A stretch of 64,000 nt of DNA from Stenotrophomonas sp. WZN-1 (GTDB lineage: Bacteria; Pseudomonadota; Gammaproteobacteria; Xanthomonadales; Xanthomonadaceae), in NCBI RefSeq assembly GCF_002192255.1, contig NZ_CP021768.1, positions 2,436,001-2,500,000 of the forward strand, given 5' to 3'. The notes beneath the pieces are model-generated. The model had not been told where the DNA came from and made no database searches. It saw only the letters and a list, made by a program, of their open reading frames with translations. This document shows, piece after piece, positions 8,385 to 17,726 of this stretch. How positions within the stretch are numbered: position 1 is the stretch's first letter; each line of letters opens with the position of its first letter. The position numbers and the translations under genes are program-made.

Positions 8385-9839
8385 TCAGAACGCTCGCTCC
8401 CATTTGAGGCTGAGCAGGCTGCGGTCGTGGCTGTACAGCCAACCGACGTTGCTGTCGATGCGGGCGTAGCGCAGGCTCAGGCTGGGCACCAGCCCAGCCA
8501 CGGCCAGACGCTCGCTGCGCACGATGGCGATCAGGTTCTGTTCGTCGTCCTGCCTGCGCGCCTCCAGCAGCGGACTCCAGGCGTCGTAGTCGCGATGGCG
8601 CAGCGACACGAATACGGTGGCCGTGGTGCCATTCCATTGCCGTGCCGCACCCAGCCGCAGGCCGCGCTGGCGGTAGCCATTGGCCGGGTCGGCTGCGCTG
8701 CTGTCGGCCAGGTCCACGCCCGCGAACAGGGTCCAGCGCGGGTTGAGCGCGCGGAACCAGGTGGCATACAGCGCCGCCAGTTCGCCATCGTAGTTGTCGG
8801 CCAGGCCCGGCCGCCGGTAGCGCTGGCGTTTCCAGTCGGCCTCCAGCTTGAGCAGACTGCGCGCGTCCAAGGCGTACTGCCATTCGCCGTGCACGCCACT
8901 GCCGCCCTGCAGGGCGTGGTTGCCCAGCGCCTGGTAGTCATAGCTCGGCGCCAGCTGCAGGGTGTGCCGTGTACTGCGCCAGCTGTAACCCGCCTGCACG
9001 CTGGCATTGAGCTCGTTGTAGGCACTGTGCCCGCGCCATGCCTGACCGAAGGCGAGACCGCGCACGTACAGCCCATGATGCCCGCCGAGCACCCAGCGCC
9101 GTTCCAGGCTGGCGTCGTAGTCGAGGCCCGCCGCGCGCTGGGCGTCGGGCAGTTTCCGTTCGATGATGCAGGCGTCGCCCACGCCGAACAGGCAGGTGCG
9201 GCTGGCCGAACTGCGGTTGATGTTGTCGCTCCATGCAGGCCCAGCGGCGATCGCACCCTTCCAGCGCCTGCGTGCCTGCAACGCGTCAAGATAGCTGTCC
9301 ACCCGTGCGCGCACGCCCGCGGTGGCCGGATCGTTGCTGTCGATACCGGCCTTGATTGCACCGAACAATGCCACCGCATCGCGGTCGCGCTGGTCTTCGG
9401 CATAGACACGCGCCAGTTCAAGGCGGGCGGGCAGGAAGTCCGGCTGCGCTGCAAGCAGTGCTTCGTACTCCTGTGCGGCGCGCGAATGGTCGCCGGCCAC
9501 GCGAGCCAACGCACCCTGCGCGTAGTGGCGCAGCAGCGGATCGTGCCCCGGAAGCTCGATGTATTCGGCGAGGAACGCCGCAGCGGCTGGCCACTGCTGG
9601 TGCTGCAACGACAGGTACAGCGCCTGGCCGAGATCATCCACGGTGCGCTCCACCCGCACGGTCTGGCCATCGATGGTGAGCGTCGGCCGATGCGATTCGG
9701 CCTGCTGCAGGCGCTGCTGGTCCTGCTGCTGGTGGCGCCGTTCGGTGCCCTGTTCAAGCACGCGGCGCAGATCGTCCTGCTGGGCGCGCACGTCGGCGGC
9801 AACCAGCAGCAGGAACACAAGGAAAATGGGGTGGCGCAT
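8385..9839 (-). CDS. Slam-family (DUF560) outer-membrane translocon, type XI secretion
   Basis: A 484-residue outer-membrane protein. The signal peptide (MRHPIFLVFLLLVAADVRAQ) is followed by a periplasmic TPR-like region (about 60-190: LARVAGDHSRAAQEYEALLA and DFLPARLELARVYAEDQ) and a C-terminal barrel of alternating strands from about 195, ending SLLSLKWERAF with a terminal Phe. This is the layout of Slam, the surface lipoprotein assembly modifier that moves TbpB/HpuA-like proteins across the outer membrane. The expected substrate is the small barrel protein just upstream. ATG at 9839 gives a clean signal peptide; ATG at 9860 is seven codons earlier. Confidence 0.85.
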   Translation of the reverse strand: MRHPIFLVFLLLVAADVRAQQDDLRRVLEQGTERRHQQQDQQRLQQAESHRPTLTIDGQTVRVERTVDDLGQALYLSLQHQQWPAAAAFLAEYIELPGHDPLLRHYAQGALARVAGDHSRAAQEYEALLAAQPDFLPARLELARVYAEDQRDRDAVALFGAIKAGIDSNDPATAGVRARVDSYLDALQARRRWKGAIAAGPAWSDNINRSSASRTCLFGVGDACIIERKLPDAQRAAGLDYDASLERRWVLGGHHGLYVRGLAFGQAWRGHSAYNELNASVQAGYSWRSTRHTLQLAPSYDYQALGNHALQGGSGVHGEWQYALDARSLLKLEADWKRQRYRRPGLADNYDGELAALYATWFRALNPRWTLFAGVDLADSSAADPANGYRQRGLRLGAARQWNGTTATVFVSLRHRDYDAWSPLLEARRQDDEQNLIAIVRSERLAVAGLVPSLSLRYARIDSNVGWLYSHDRSLLSLKWERAF

Positions 9840-9929
9840 GGTCGATCCGTGGCGGTGCATGCAGCGGGCCGAAGCAGGGACTGGCGGATCGCGGCTTGTC
9901 CCTGCCCTGCCCCGTCAGGGGCGTGGCGA

Positions 9930-10694
9930 TCAGTTCTTGCTGCCACCGAAGGCGGTGTCGTACTGGCTGTTGCCGGCGAACGTGGCGATACCGGCCAGGG
10001 TGGCGGCGTTGGCGCCGAAGAACTGGCCCTGGGTGGCACCGGCAACGCTGCCGTTGGCGGTGGCGGTACCCGCGAACGAAGCGTTGGCGCTGTTGATGTT
10101 GGCGTTGACGTTGATCGCCAGGCCACCACCGGTCAGGCCGCCGAGCAGCTTGCCGCTGCCGAAGTCCGCACGGAAGGTGCCGGACAGCAGGTTGCTGCCG
10201 TTGAACTTGTTCAGGCCCGCGACGCTGTAGGTGGCGACGCCGGCCGGCAGCGTGGTGCCGGCACGGTCACCGACGAAGTAGACCTGGCGGTTGTTGAAGC
10301 CACCGGCGGCGCCATCCTTGGACCATTCGCCGAACCACACGTCACCACTGCCAACCTTGACGAAGTTGAAGTGGCCCATGCCGGCATGGCTGCCCGGTGC
10401 GCCGGTGATCGGCATGGCCAGGGTGCGCACGGCGGTGCCATTGACGGTGGTGGTGCCCGAGTACAGGCTCAGGCCCTGGAAATCGACCGGCTTGGCGTTG
10501 GAGACGGTGCCGACGCCGATACCGGCCTTGCCTGCCTGGTGCGGGCCACCGTTGACCTGCGATTCGCCGACGGCGACGTACAGCTCGGCATCGGTCACCG
10601 GGCTGGCCGCGCCGACGATGTCAGCGGCATGCGCGGCGCCGGCCAGGGCAAGGGTGGCAGCAACGGCGAGCACTGAACGGGAGATCATCTTCAT
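9930..10694 (-). CDS. hemophilin-like exported protein, probable Slam substrate
   Basis: A 254-residue exported protein. A type I signal peptide ends AHAAD (residue 23); there is no lipobox and no cysteine at all, so it is secreted rather than lipid-anchored. The N-terminal half ends in the motif DVWFGEWS, and the C-terminal half is a glycine-rich eight-stranded barrel (SGTFRADFGSGKL, ANASFAGTATANGS, GQFFGANAATLAGIATF, DTAFGG), as in TbpB, HpuA and the hemophilin HphA. Hemophilins capture heme and hand it to a cognate TonB receptor. Heme itself is an inference; the neighbours (receptor upstream, Slam downstream) support a ligand-delivery role. AAGGAG precedes the ATG. Confidence 0.8.
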   Translation of the reverse strand: MKMISRSVLAVAATLALAGAAHAADIVGAASPVTDAELYVAVGESQVNGGPHQAGKAGIGVGTVSNAKPVDFQGLSLYSGTTTVNGTAVRTLAMPITGAPGSHAGMGHFNFVKVGSGDVWFGEWSKDGAAGGFNNRQVYFVGDRAGTTLPAGVATYSVAGLNKFNGSNLLSGTFRADFGSGKLLGGLTGGGLAINVNANINSANASFAGTATANGSVAGATQGQFFGANAATLAGIATFAGNSQYDTAFGGSKN

Positions 10695-10747
10695 GGTATT
10701 GCTCCTTGGTTGTGGGAACTACGGGTACAACGCTTGAAAGCGGGAGG

Positions 10748-13700
10748 TCAGAAGCGCGCGGTGATGCCAAGTTTGAGGGTGCGGCCCGGCGCCGGCAGCG
10801 TGGAGCGCGTGGCCGGGTCGACGTAGTAGCGGTTGCCGAGGTTGCTGCCCACCAGCTCGACGCTGGCGTGCTCGTTGAAGCGCCAGCGCGCGTATGCATC
10901 GACGGTGGTGATGTTGCCCCAGGTGAACGGCACGTTCTGCCACAGCAGGCTGCTGCCACCGGCCAGCAACCGGTCACGGTAGGCCTGTAGATCGGGGTTA
11001 TCGTGGCGCTGGTAGTGCACGATGCGGCTGCCCAGTTCCAACCGTTCATCGAACAGGCGCGTACCGAGCGACAGGTTCACCGACACCTTCGGAATTGCCT
11101 GCGTCAGCAGGTAGCCACTGACGAAGCCGTCCTGCACGCAGTTCGGCACCAGGCCACGGTTGGCGTCCAGCAGCACGGCCGTGCTTTCGTCGCACACCTC
11201 GTTTTCCAGCGTGCGCGAAATACCCAGGTCGGTGAAGAAGCGCCGGTTGTCGAAGCGTGCCTGCAGTTCGATGCCGCGGATGGTCTGCTTGTCGATGTTG
11301 TCGAACAGGAAGTAGGCGTCGCGCTCGATTACGTTGCGGGTCTTGTGCACGTAGTAGGCCAGCTTGACGTCGGCATCGGCGGTGTTTCCGAACAGGCCCG
11401 ACAGGTTGTGCACGTAGCCCAGCTCGTAGTTGTAGGCATGCTCGGGCTTGAGCGTGTACAGCGGGTTGAGGCTGCTGGAGAAAGCGATGGTGCTTTCGAA
11501 CATGCTGGGGAAGCGCACTGCTTCGCTGTAGCGCAGGTAGACGCGCGCGGCCCTGGACAGGTTCACCGTGGCCGAGAACGTGGGCAACCACGCGTGATCG
11601 CGGCGGCGGTCATTGCGCCCGTCCACCGGCCGCGACTGCATGGTGTTGCCAATAGTGCAGGCCAGGTCGCTGCCGGGGTAGACCGGCAGCACGCCGCGTA
11701 TCGCCGACACCTTGCCGTTGAGACAGGGGTTGGTCGCACGGGCATAGTTGCCGTGGGCATCGGGCAACCACGGAAGCCGATGTTCCACCGCCTGCGGCGT
11801 CTCGTAGTACGCCAGCAGACCATGCAGTGCATCGTCAATCACCGAACCCATGCCGATGCTCTCCCAGAACTCGCGTTCGGCCTCCAGTGCATCGATCTCC
11901 GCCTGCAGGCTGGCCGGCCGCTCGGGCAGCTCATTCGTCCGGTAGGTGGCCTCCTTGCTGCCCACGCCCTTGGTCAGCAGCTCCGGGTGGGCCTGCAGGA
12001 AATCATCGAAGGCCCAGTAGCGGCTGTAGCGCACGCCGGCGTTGAGGGTCAGGAAATCGACCGGACGCCATTCGAGGTTGAGATAGCCTTCGCCCTCCTG
12101 GCGCCGGCCAGCACGCGGAAACATGCGCCATCCATCGGTCGTGCCGAAGTACGGGTCGCGCGAACCCAGCTTCTCGTACTGCCAGTTGCCGCCCACGGTC
12201 AGGTCCAGGGTGGAATGCAGCGCGAAGCGGTTGCTCAGGGTCAGGCCGGTGCGGTCATTGCGCGCATTGGCCAGCGCGGTGTTGCGCAGGATCGGGCTGG
12301 CACCGGCATTCCAGTCCGGGTTGCCGGGGGCGAAGTTCGGGAAGCCACCTGCGGTGTAGGTGTCGCTGTCCGTCTCGGTGCGCCACAGGTTGGCGTACAG
12401 ATCAAGCCAACGACTGTCGACGGGCTGGAAACGGTACTCGAGGTTCCACGCATCGGAATCGACCCGGCTGAGCGGCCACTGGATGCGACCATAATCCGGC
12501 GCCGACAGGATGCGCGACGGCATGATCTCGCCGTAGTGCGACAGCGTGCGCCGCCAGGTCGCCTTCAACTGCTGGTCATCGTTGATCTGCCAGCTGCCCT
12601 TGACCAGCCAGGACTCCTGTTCGCTGGAGGTATTGGGCACTTCATCGCCCGGCTTGAAGTAGCGCGCCAGCGTGGTGATGTAGTCGATGCCCTGGTACTC
12701 GAACTGCTCGCGCCGGTCCTGGTCGTAGTAGCTGCTGCCCTTGCTGCCGGAGAAGTAGTTGCCGCGCTTGCGCCAGGCGTAGGCGGCCATCAGGTCGACG
12801 TTGTCGCCACGCGCGCCCAGCGCCAGGCGCCACGCCTGGTCTTCGCCATCGAAGGGGTTGTTGCCACTGCGTGATTTCACCGGCACCACCAGGGTGCGGT
12901 CGTCGTAGGGCGAGTTCGGCGAGCCCTGCGGGAATCCGGGCACCGTGCGGTAGTCCTCGCCGGTGCGCAGCCGCGGCAGGCGCGGCGCCACCGCATTGCT
13001 GCTGCCTTCGATCTTCAGCTCCCCGCCGAAGCGCTCACCCGCCTCCACGATGTCATCGACGTCGATGGTCTTGATCACCAGCGCGCCACCGATCCCGCTG
13101 TGCACATCGCGCACCAGCCCTGGCCCCTTGATGACCTGGATGCCACCAATCAGGTTGGGATCGATGTAGTTGCGGTTGCTGACGCCGTTGTAGCCGCGCC
13201 AGACCGTGAGCGCCTGTTCGCCACCGTCGATGCTGACCGGCACCCGCCCCGGCCCCTGGATGCCGCGGATGTTGATGTCCAGCGCGCCGCTGTTGCGCGC
13301 ATCACCACTGAACACGCCGACCAGATCCTTGACCACGTCGGCCGGGTTGGAGCCGCGGTAGCGCTCCACCCGGTCGCGCCCCGAATACGCCGTGGTCAGG
13401 TCCAGCGCGAACACATCATCGTAGCCGCGCCGATCGCGGGCCTCGCCCCCTTCCGACTGCAGGCGACCGGCCACGTCCAGCGTCTCGGTCACCCGCACCC
13501 CTTCCCCCTCACCCGCCTCCGCTGCGGCACGCAGGCTCCAGGTGCCGTCCATGCCACGCTGCGCGCGCACGCCGCTGCCACGCAACAGCTGCTGCAGGGC
13601 CTGCATCTGGCTGTACTCGCCGCTCACCGCGCTGGAGCGACGGCCTTCCACCAGATCGCTGCGGAACACCACCTGCACATCGGCCTGGCGGCCAAAGGCA

Positions 13701-13870
13701 CGCACAGCATCAGCAAGGGGCTGTTCCGGAATGGTGTACTGGCGCAACGGCGCGACGATCGCCGTTTGCGCCCGCACGGCCGGCACCCAGGCCAGCGGCA
13801 GCAATGCGGTGGAGATGGCCAGGGCCAGGACAGTGGCGCGGCGATGACAGGCGGATGCCGTGGACGGCAT
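10748..13870 (-). CDS. STN-type TonB-dependent receptor, hemophilin-receptor-like
   Basis: A 1040-residue outer-membrane receptor. In order: signal peptide (to about 34, VRAQ), STN signalling domain (about 43-112: IPEQPLADAVRAFGRQADVQ), a plug (about 150-275: VSIDGGEQALTVWRGYNGVSN, GGIQVIKGPGLVRDVHSGIG) and a long barrel ending LKLGITARF. The barrel segment RYSEAVRFPSMFESTIAF followed by NPLYTLKPEHAYNYELGY is close to the FRAP/NPNL region of heme receptors. The STN domain should speak to the FecR-like anti-sigma encoded upstream. It lies 53 bases before the hemophilin-like gene. GAGGAG precedes the ATG. Heme as ligand is an inference. Confidence 0.85.
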   Translation of the reverse strand: MPSTASACHRRATVLALAISTALLPLAWVPAVRAQTAIVAPLRQYTIPEQPLADAVRAFGRQADVQVVFRSDLVEGRRSSAVSGEYSQMQALQQLLRGSGVRAQRGMDGTWSLRAAAEAGEGEGVRVTETLDVAGRLQSEGGEARDRRGYDDVFALDLTTAYSGRDRVERYRGSNPADVVKDLVGVFSGDARNSGALDINIRGIQGPGRVPVSIDGGEQALTVWRGYNGVSNRNYIDPNLIGGIQVIKGPGLVRDVHSGIGGALVIKTIDVDDIVEAGERFGGELKIEGSSNAVAPRLPRLRTGEDYRTVPGFPQGSPNSPYDDRTLVVPVKSRSGNNPFDGEDQAWRLALGARGDNVDLMAAYAWRKRGNYFSGSKGSSYYDQDRREQFEYQGIDYITTLARYFKPGDEVPNTSSEQESWLVKGSWQINDDQQLKATWRRTLSHYGEIMPSRILSAPDYGRIQWPLSRVDSDAWNLEYRFQPVDSRWLDLYANLWRTETDSDTYTAGGFPNFAPGNPDWNAGASPILRNTALANARNDRTGLTLSNRFALHSTLDLTVGGNWQYEKLGSRDPYFGTTDGWRMFPRAGRRQEGEGYLNLEWRPVDFLTLNAGVRYSRYWAFDDFLQAHPELLTKGVGSKEATYRTNELPERPASLQAEIDALEAEREFWESIGMGSVIDDALHGLLAYYETPQAVEHRLPWLPDAHGNYARATNPCLNGKVSAIRGVLPVYPGSDLACTIGNTMQSRPVDGRNDRRRDHAWLPTFSATVNLSRAARVYLRYSEAVRFPSMFESTIAFSSSLNPLYTLKPEHAYNYELGYVHNLSGLFGNTADADVKLAYYVHKTRNVIERDAYFLFDNIDKQTIRGIELQARFDNRRFFTDLGISRTLENEVCDESTAVLLDANRGLVPNCVQDGFVSGYLLTQAIPKVSVNLSLGTRLFDERLELGSRIVHYQRHDNPDLQAYRDRLLAGGSSLLWQNVPFTWGNITTVDAYARWRFNEHASVELVGSNLGNRYYVDPATRSTLPAPGRTLKLGITARF

Positions 13871-13980
13871 GGACAGGAACTCCTCAAGCGGGGCGGGACC
13901 ATCGGCACATCCGGTGCCGGTGGTGTGTCTGGCTTGAGGAAAAACGGTGTTTCGCTCTGGCTATACCTCTATAGACAACG

Positions 13981-14007
13981 GGGCACGGCGAGTGCCCACG
14001 GTTTTTT
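13981..14007 (+). terminator. hairpin with T-run, oriented against the flanking genes
   Basis: GGGCAC / GTGCCC (loop GGCGA) at 13981-13997 is followed by ACGG and six Ts on the plus strand, the form of an intrinsic terminator. Both flanking genes are on the minus strand, so it would stop antisense transcription, or the T-run may be coincidental. Confidence 0.45.
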
Positions 14008-14052
14008 CATGTTTTTTTCATGCGGCGCTTTCTGCCGTCAACCGGCTGCACC

Positions 14053-15009
14053 TCACCACAACACCATCGCGCCGCCAGGCAGCCGCTGCACGCGCAGTCC
14101 CGCCTGCGCGGCCACCGCATCGATGGCGGTCTCCGGTTGCTGCAGATGGAACAGGCCACTGACCCGCACGCGTGCACCCTGCCCGCCCAGTACCCAGACC
14201 GGCGTACGACGGTAGCGCGCCAGATCGGCGATGGCCTGCGCGGCCGGCTGATCATCGATCACCACCTCGCCACGCCGCCATGGCGCCATGTTCTCCGGAT
14301 CTTCCAGTTGCACCGGCTGCAGCCAGCGCCCGTCACGGAACACGCGTGCCTGTCCGGCATGCAGGCGCTGCACGCTGCCATCGCCCGGGCGCACATCGAC
14401 CACACCTTCGCTGACCTGGGTGGTGACCGTGGTATCCAGCATCGACACGCTGAAAGCGGTGCCGATGTCACGGACCAGGCCGCCCGCCGCCTCGACCTCG
14501 AACGGGCGAGCCTCGTGCGCTACCTGGAACCAGGCTTGGCCGCGCAGCAGGTGCAGGTGGCGCTGCTGGCCATCGAACGCGATCGCCAGTGCGGTGCCGG
14601 CGTCGAGTACGGCGGTGCTGCCGTCGTCCAGCTGCACCACGCGTGGCGCATCGCTGCTGCGCAGGTCACTGCGAGCAAGCAGCAGCGCGTGCGGCGCAGC
14701 GGCAACCATCAGCACCACCGCGGCAGCACTGGCCAGCAGCCACGGCAGGCGGCGGCGCGGCGTGATCGGACGCAGCCCTTGGCGATCAGCCGTCAACTCG
14801 GGCAGCGCCGCCAGCACGTCGGGCCCGGCGGCATCCAGCCCCTGCCAGAACGCCTGCTGCTGGCGCCAGGCCAGCGCGTGGCGCGGATCGGCCTGCAGCC
14901 AGCGCTGCAGGGTTCGTTGCTGGCGTTCCGGCAGCGGGCCTGCACTGCACCGGATCACCCAGCGCAACGCCTGCCTGGCCTGACGCGGCGAGGGTTCGGA
15001 CGTGGTCAT
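14053..15009 (-). CDS. FecR-like anti-sigma regulator
   Basis: A 318-residue inner-membrane regulator. The N-terminal cytoplasmic anti-sigma region has WVIRCSAGPLPERQQRTLQRW and LQADPRHALAWRQQQAFW; a single membrane segment follows (about 90-115, LLASAAAVVLMVAAAPHALLL). The periplasmic part is a FecR domain (VQLDDGSTAVLDAGTALAI, GQAWFQVAHEARPFEVEA) ending in a STN-contact-like segment. It should hold the upstream sigma factor inactive until the receptor at 10748 binds ligand. The ATG at 15009 follows the sigma stop by 82 bases; further upstream in-frame codons lack the anti-sigma pattern. Confidence 0.88.
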   Translation of the reverse strand: MTTSEPSPRQARQALRWVIRCSAGPLPERQQRTLQRWLQADPRHALAWRQQQAFWQGLDAAGPDVLAALPELTADRQGLRPITPRRRLPWLLASAAAVVLMVAAAPHALLLARSDLRSSDAPRVVQLDDGSTAVLDAGTALAIAFDGQQRHLHLLRGQAWFQVAHEARPFEVEAAGGLVRDIGTAFSVSMLDTTVTTQVSEGVVDVRPGDGSVQRLHAGQARVFRDGRWLQPVQLEDPENMAPWRRGEVVIDDQPAAQAIADLARYRRTPVWVLGGQGARVRVSGLFHLQQPETAIDAVAAQAGLRVQRLPGGAMVLW

Positions 15010-15091
15010 GGTTGTGGCCTGCCGCACCGCGAACGGGTGCGCTTTCCTGTTGTGACAACGGCGGGCGCGATCTGCCCACGGCAAACGCCGG

Positions 15092-15595
15092 TCATCGACG
15101 CGTTCCCTGTTGATGCTGCTGGATCAACAGCGCCGCGCGCAGCACATGCTTGCCGACCAGGCTCTTGGAGATTCCCAGGCGCGCGGCAATCTCGCGTTCG
15201 CTCAGGCCCAGGTAGCGGTTGAGCACGAAGCACTCGCGGACCTGCGCCGGCAGCGCGAGGACGGTCTGGGTGATCTCGCGCAGTTGTGCCTGGTCCAGCG
15301 CCTGCGCCTCGCCATCGTGGCCCGCCTCGGCCATGTCGGTAGCGTATTCGGCCATCGCGCGCCGCTCGCGGGCGTCGGCCTGGCTGCGGTTGAGCGCATG
15401 GTGATAGGCCATCCGGTACAGATAGCCGCGCGGCTCCAGGATCGGTGGATGACCGGGCACGCTGCTGGCCTTCAGGTACAGGTTCTGCAGGGTGTCCTCG
15501 GTACTGGCCGGGTCGAGGTAGCGCGCGATGAAGCGAGACAACGCACGGCGCTCGCGGATCAACAGCTCGACCAGCGCCAGGGCATTGGGAGACAT
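15092..15595 (-). CDS. FecI-type ECF sigma factor
   Basis: A 167-residue extracytoplasmic-function sigma factor. Region 2 is recognisable in YLDPASTEDTLQNLYLKASS and YLYRMAYHHALN; region 4 holds the helix-turn-helix CFVLNRYLGLSEREIAARLGI. It directs RNA polymerase to promoters of the adjacent uptake genes in iron-related systems. It heads a minus-strand cluster (sigma, FecR, TonB receptor, hemophilin-like protein, Slam). The ATG at 15595 was used; a TTG three codons earlier is possible and neither has a strong ribosome site. A Fur box was not found in the upstream 180 bases. Confidence 0.87.
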   Translation of the reverse strand: MSPNALALVELLIRERRALSRFIARYLDPASTEDTLQNLYLKASSVPGHPPILEPRGYLYRMAYHHALNRSQADARERRAMAEYATDMAEAGHDGEAQALDQAQLREITQTVLALPAQVRECFVLNRYLGLSEREIAARLGISKSLVGKHVLRAALLIQQHQQGTRR

Positions 15596-15745
15596 AGGTG
15601 CCAAGGCCGGACCGGGGAATGATGGGCGTGATGGCGACGGTCCGAGCCCGGATTGTAGGCGCCCCGCCGCGATACCGCACCCTTGTTCAGCGAGGTCGCC
15701 AGGAGCAGGACCTTCGGCCTATGAAGATTTCGTGAAGATGATGCT

Positions 15746-15762
15746 ATGTTATATCGTCACAT
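15746..15762. promoter_or_regulatory. Zur-box-like palindrome upstream of the CobN-like operon
   Basis: ATGTTATATCGTCACAT is an imperfect palindrome. The left half ATGTTATA is a perfect Zur half-site; the right half CGTCACAT matches the complement at five of eight positions. Known Zur boxes in xanthomonads and pseudomonads are close to ATGTTATANTATAACAT. It overlaps AT-rich hexamers usable as a -10 (TATGTT or TTATAT) about 20-35 bases before the receptor start. No cobalamin riboswitch motif is visible. Confidence 0.55.
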
Positions 15763-15780
15763 TCGCAGCGACCCCTTCCC

Positions 15781-17724
15781 ATGTCCCGGTTCATCCCCGC
15801 CCGCCGCCTGTCCGGCGCGATCCTCCTTGCCCTGGCCCCCGCACTGGCAGCGGCGGCAGACGCCCCTTCGCAGCTGGACCCGATCGTGGTGACCGCGACC
15901 GCCACGGATCGCCTGGCCAGCGACGCACCCGCCTCGATCAGCGTGATCACCCGCGAGCAGATCCAGCTGCGGCCGGTGCTGGACCTGGCCGATGCGCTGC
16001 GCGGCAGCCCGGGCGTGACCGTAGCCGGGGTCGGCTTCGGCCGGCGCGGCATCCGCATCCGCGGCATGGACCCTGGCTACACACTGGTGCTGCTGGACGG
16101 CCAGCGCGTAAGCGCGTCGGCCGATGCCATCGCCCACTCGGACTTTGACCTGGGCTGGCTACCGGCTGCGGCGATTGAACGCATCGAGGTGGTACGCGGC
16201 CCGATGTCCTCGCTGTACGGTTCGGAGGCGCTGGGCGGCGTGGTCAACGTGATCAGCCGCCGCGCCACCGACGACTGGCAGGGCAACCTGGTCTACAACG
16301 CCGGCGTGGTCGGCGGTGACCGCGGCGGCAACACTGCCCAGGCCGGCTTATACGCCGGTGGCGCACTGCTGCCCGGCACGCTGGGCCTGAGCGTGTTTGC
16401 CGAACACCGGCAGAAGGACGCTACCCGCGATCCAACCGACGACCGCCTGGACGAACAGGAGGGGCGCCGCGCCAACACCGACCGCGCGGTACTCACCTGG
16501 ACTCCGGACGCACACCAGCGCATCGACCTGTCGCACCTGCAGGGCCGCGAGGAACGCCGCCGCCATGCGCTGCAGGCCGGTGCCGCACCCTATGTGTACG
16601 AGACCATCGACGACATCCGTCGCCGCCAGACCACGCTGAGCCATCAGGGCGAGTGGGACTGGGGGCAAACCCGGGTGAGTGCCTATCGTGCGACGCTGGA
16701 CCGCAACAACCGTCGCGACCGCGGCGAGGCCTCGCGGCCGCAGCAGCTGACCGACCAGATCGTCGATGCACGCGCCACCGTTGCGCTGGGTGCACTCCAC
16801 CGCGTCAGCGTCGGTGGCGAATGGCGGCGCCAGGAACTGGACGATGCGGCCGGCGCACGCAGTGGTCACCTGCAATCGGATCAGAGCGCGCTGTTCGTGC
16901 AGGACGAGATCCAGGTGAGCGACGCGCTCTCGCTGGTGTTCGGCAGCCGCGGCGACCGCCATCCCGAGTTCGGCTGGCACCACAGCCCACGCGCCTATGC
17001 GGTGTGGCATGCCACCGAAGCACTGACGATCAAGGGCGGCATCGGCAGCGGCTTCAAGGCGCCGAGCCTGAAGCAGCTGTCGCCGGAGTATTCCGCGGTG
17101 GGCGGCGGCGGGCGTTTCACCATTGTCGGCAATCCGCAGCTGAAGCCGGAACAGAACACCAGCGCCGAGTTGTCGGTGGCCTGGCAGCAACAACGCTGGT
17201 CACTGCAGGCGACCGCCTTCCAGAACGACCTCAAGGATCTGATCCAGACCAGCTGCGTGCGTGCTTGCGGCGTGCGCGGTCGCGAACTGCGCAACTACAC
17301 CAATGTGGCCCGTGCCCGCATCCGTGGCCTGGAGCTGGCCGGCACCGCGCCGATCAGCGAGCATCTGACCTTCGAAGCGAACTGGAACTGGCTGGACCCA
17401 CGCGACCGCCAGACCGACCAGTGGCTGCCGGAGCGCCCGCGCCGCAGTGGCGCCACCGCATTGAACTGGCAGCGCGGACCGCTGCAGGCTGCGGTACGCG
17501 GCGAGTACATCGGCCCGCAGCAGCAGGTGGCCGGCAGCAGCCAGGTGACCCTGCCTGATTACTGGTTGTGGTCGCTGGATGCGCGCTGGCGCGTGACCGC
17601 GGCGGTGAGCGTGGTGGCCGGCATCGACAACCTGGCCGACAAGCGGCTGGACGAGACCGGTGCACTGTACCCGTACCCGGAAACCGGCCGCTACGTGCAC
17701 GCCGGCATCGAACTGGCGTTCTGA
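15781..17724 (+). CDS. TonB-dependent receptor, CirA/BtuB-like size class
   Basis: A 647-residue outer-membrane receptor without a STN domain. After a signal peptide (ending ALAAAADAP) comes a TonB box (DPIVVTATA), a plug with GIRIRGMDPGYTLVLLDGQR and IERIEVVRGPMSSLYGSEAL, and a 22-strand-type barrel with GSGFKAPSLKQLSPEY and GNPQLKPEQNTS, ending HAGIELAF. The size and motifs fit the catecholate/cobalamin/zinc receptor group. The stop is two bases before the CobN-like start, so they form one operon. The Zur-like site just upstream and the lack of a B12 riboswitch argue for a zinc chelate rather than cobalamin as the ligand; this is an inference. Confidence 0.88.
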   Translation: MSRFIPARRLSGAILLALAPALAAAADAPSQLDPIVVTATATDRLASDAPASISVITREQIQLRPVLDLADALRGSPGVTVAGVGFGRRGIRIRGMDPGYTLVLLDGQRVSASADAIAHSDFDLGWLPAAAIERIEVVRGPMSSLYGSEALGGVVNVISRRATDDWQGNLVYNAGVVGGDRGGNTAQAGLYAGGALLPGTLGLSVFAEHRQKDATRDPTDDRLDEQEGRRANTDRAVLTWTPDAHQRIDLSHLQGREERRRHALQAGAAPYVYETIDDIRRRQTTLSHQGEWDWGQTRVSAYRATLDRNNRRDRGEASRPQQLTDQIVDARATVALGALHRVSVGGEWRRQELDDAAGARSGHLQSDQSALFVQDEIQVSDALSLVFGSRGDRHPEFGWHHSPRAYAVWHATEALTIKGGIGSGFKAPSLKQLSPEYSAVGGGGRFTIVGNPQLKPEQNTSAELSVAWQQQRWSLQATAFQNDLKDLIQTSCVRACGVRGRELRNYTNVARARIRGLELAGTAPISEHLTFEANWNWLDPRDRQTDQWLPERPRRSGATALNWQRGPLQAAVRGEYIGPQQQVAGSSQVTLPDYWLWSLDARWRVTAAVSVVAGIDNLADKRLDETGALYPYPETGRYVHAGIELAF

Positions 17725-17726
17725 CC

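Noticed and set aside
15596..15780. Cobalamin riboswitch upstream of the BtuB-like receptor
   Set aside because: No B12-box motif and too little room; a Zur-like palindrome is there instead.
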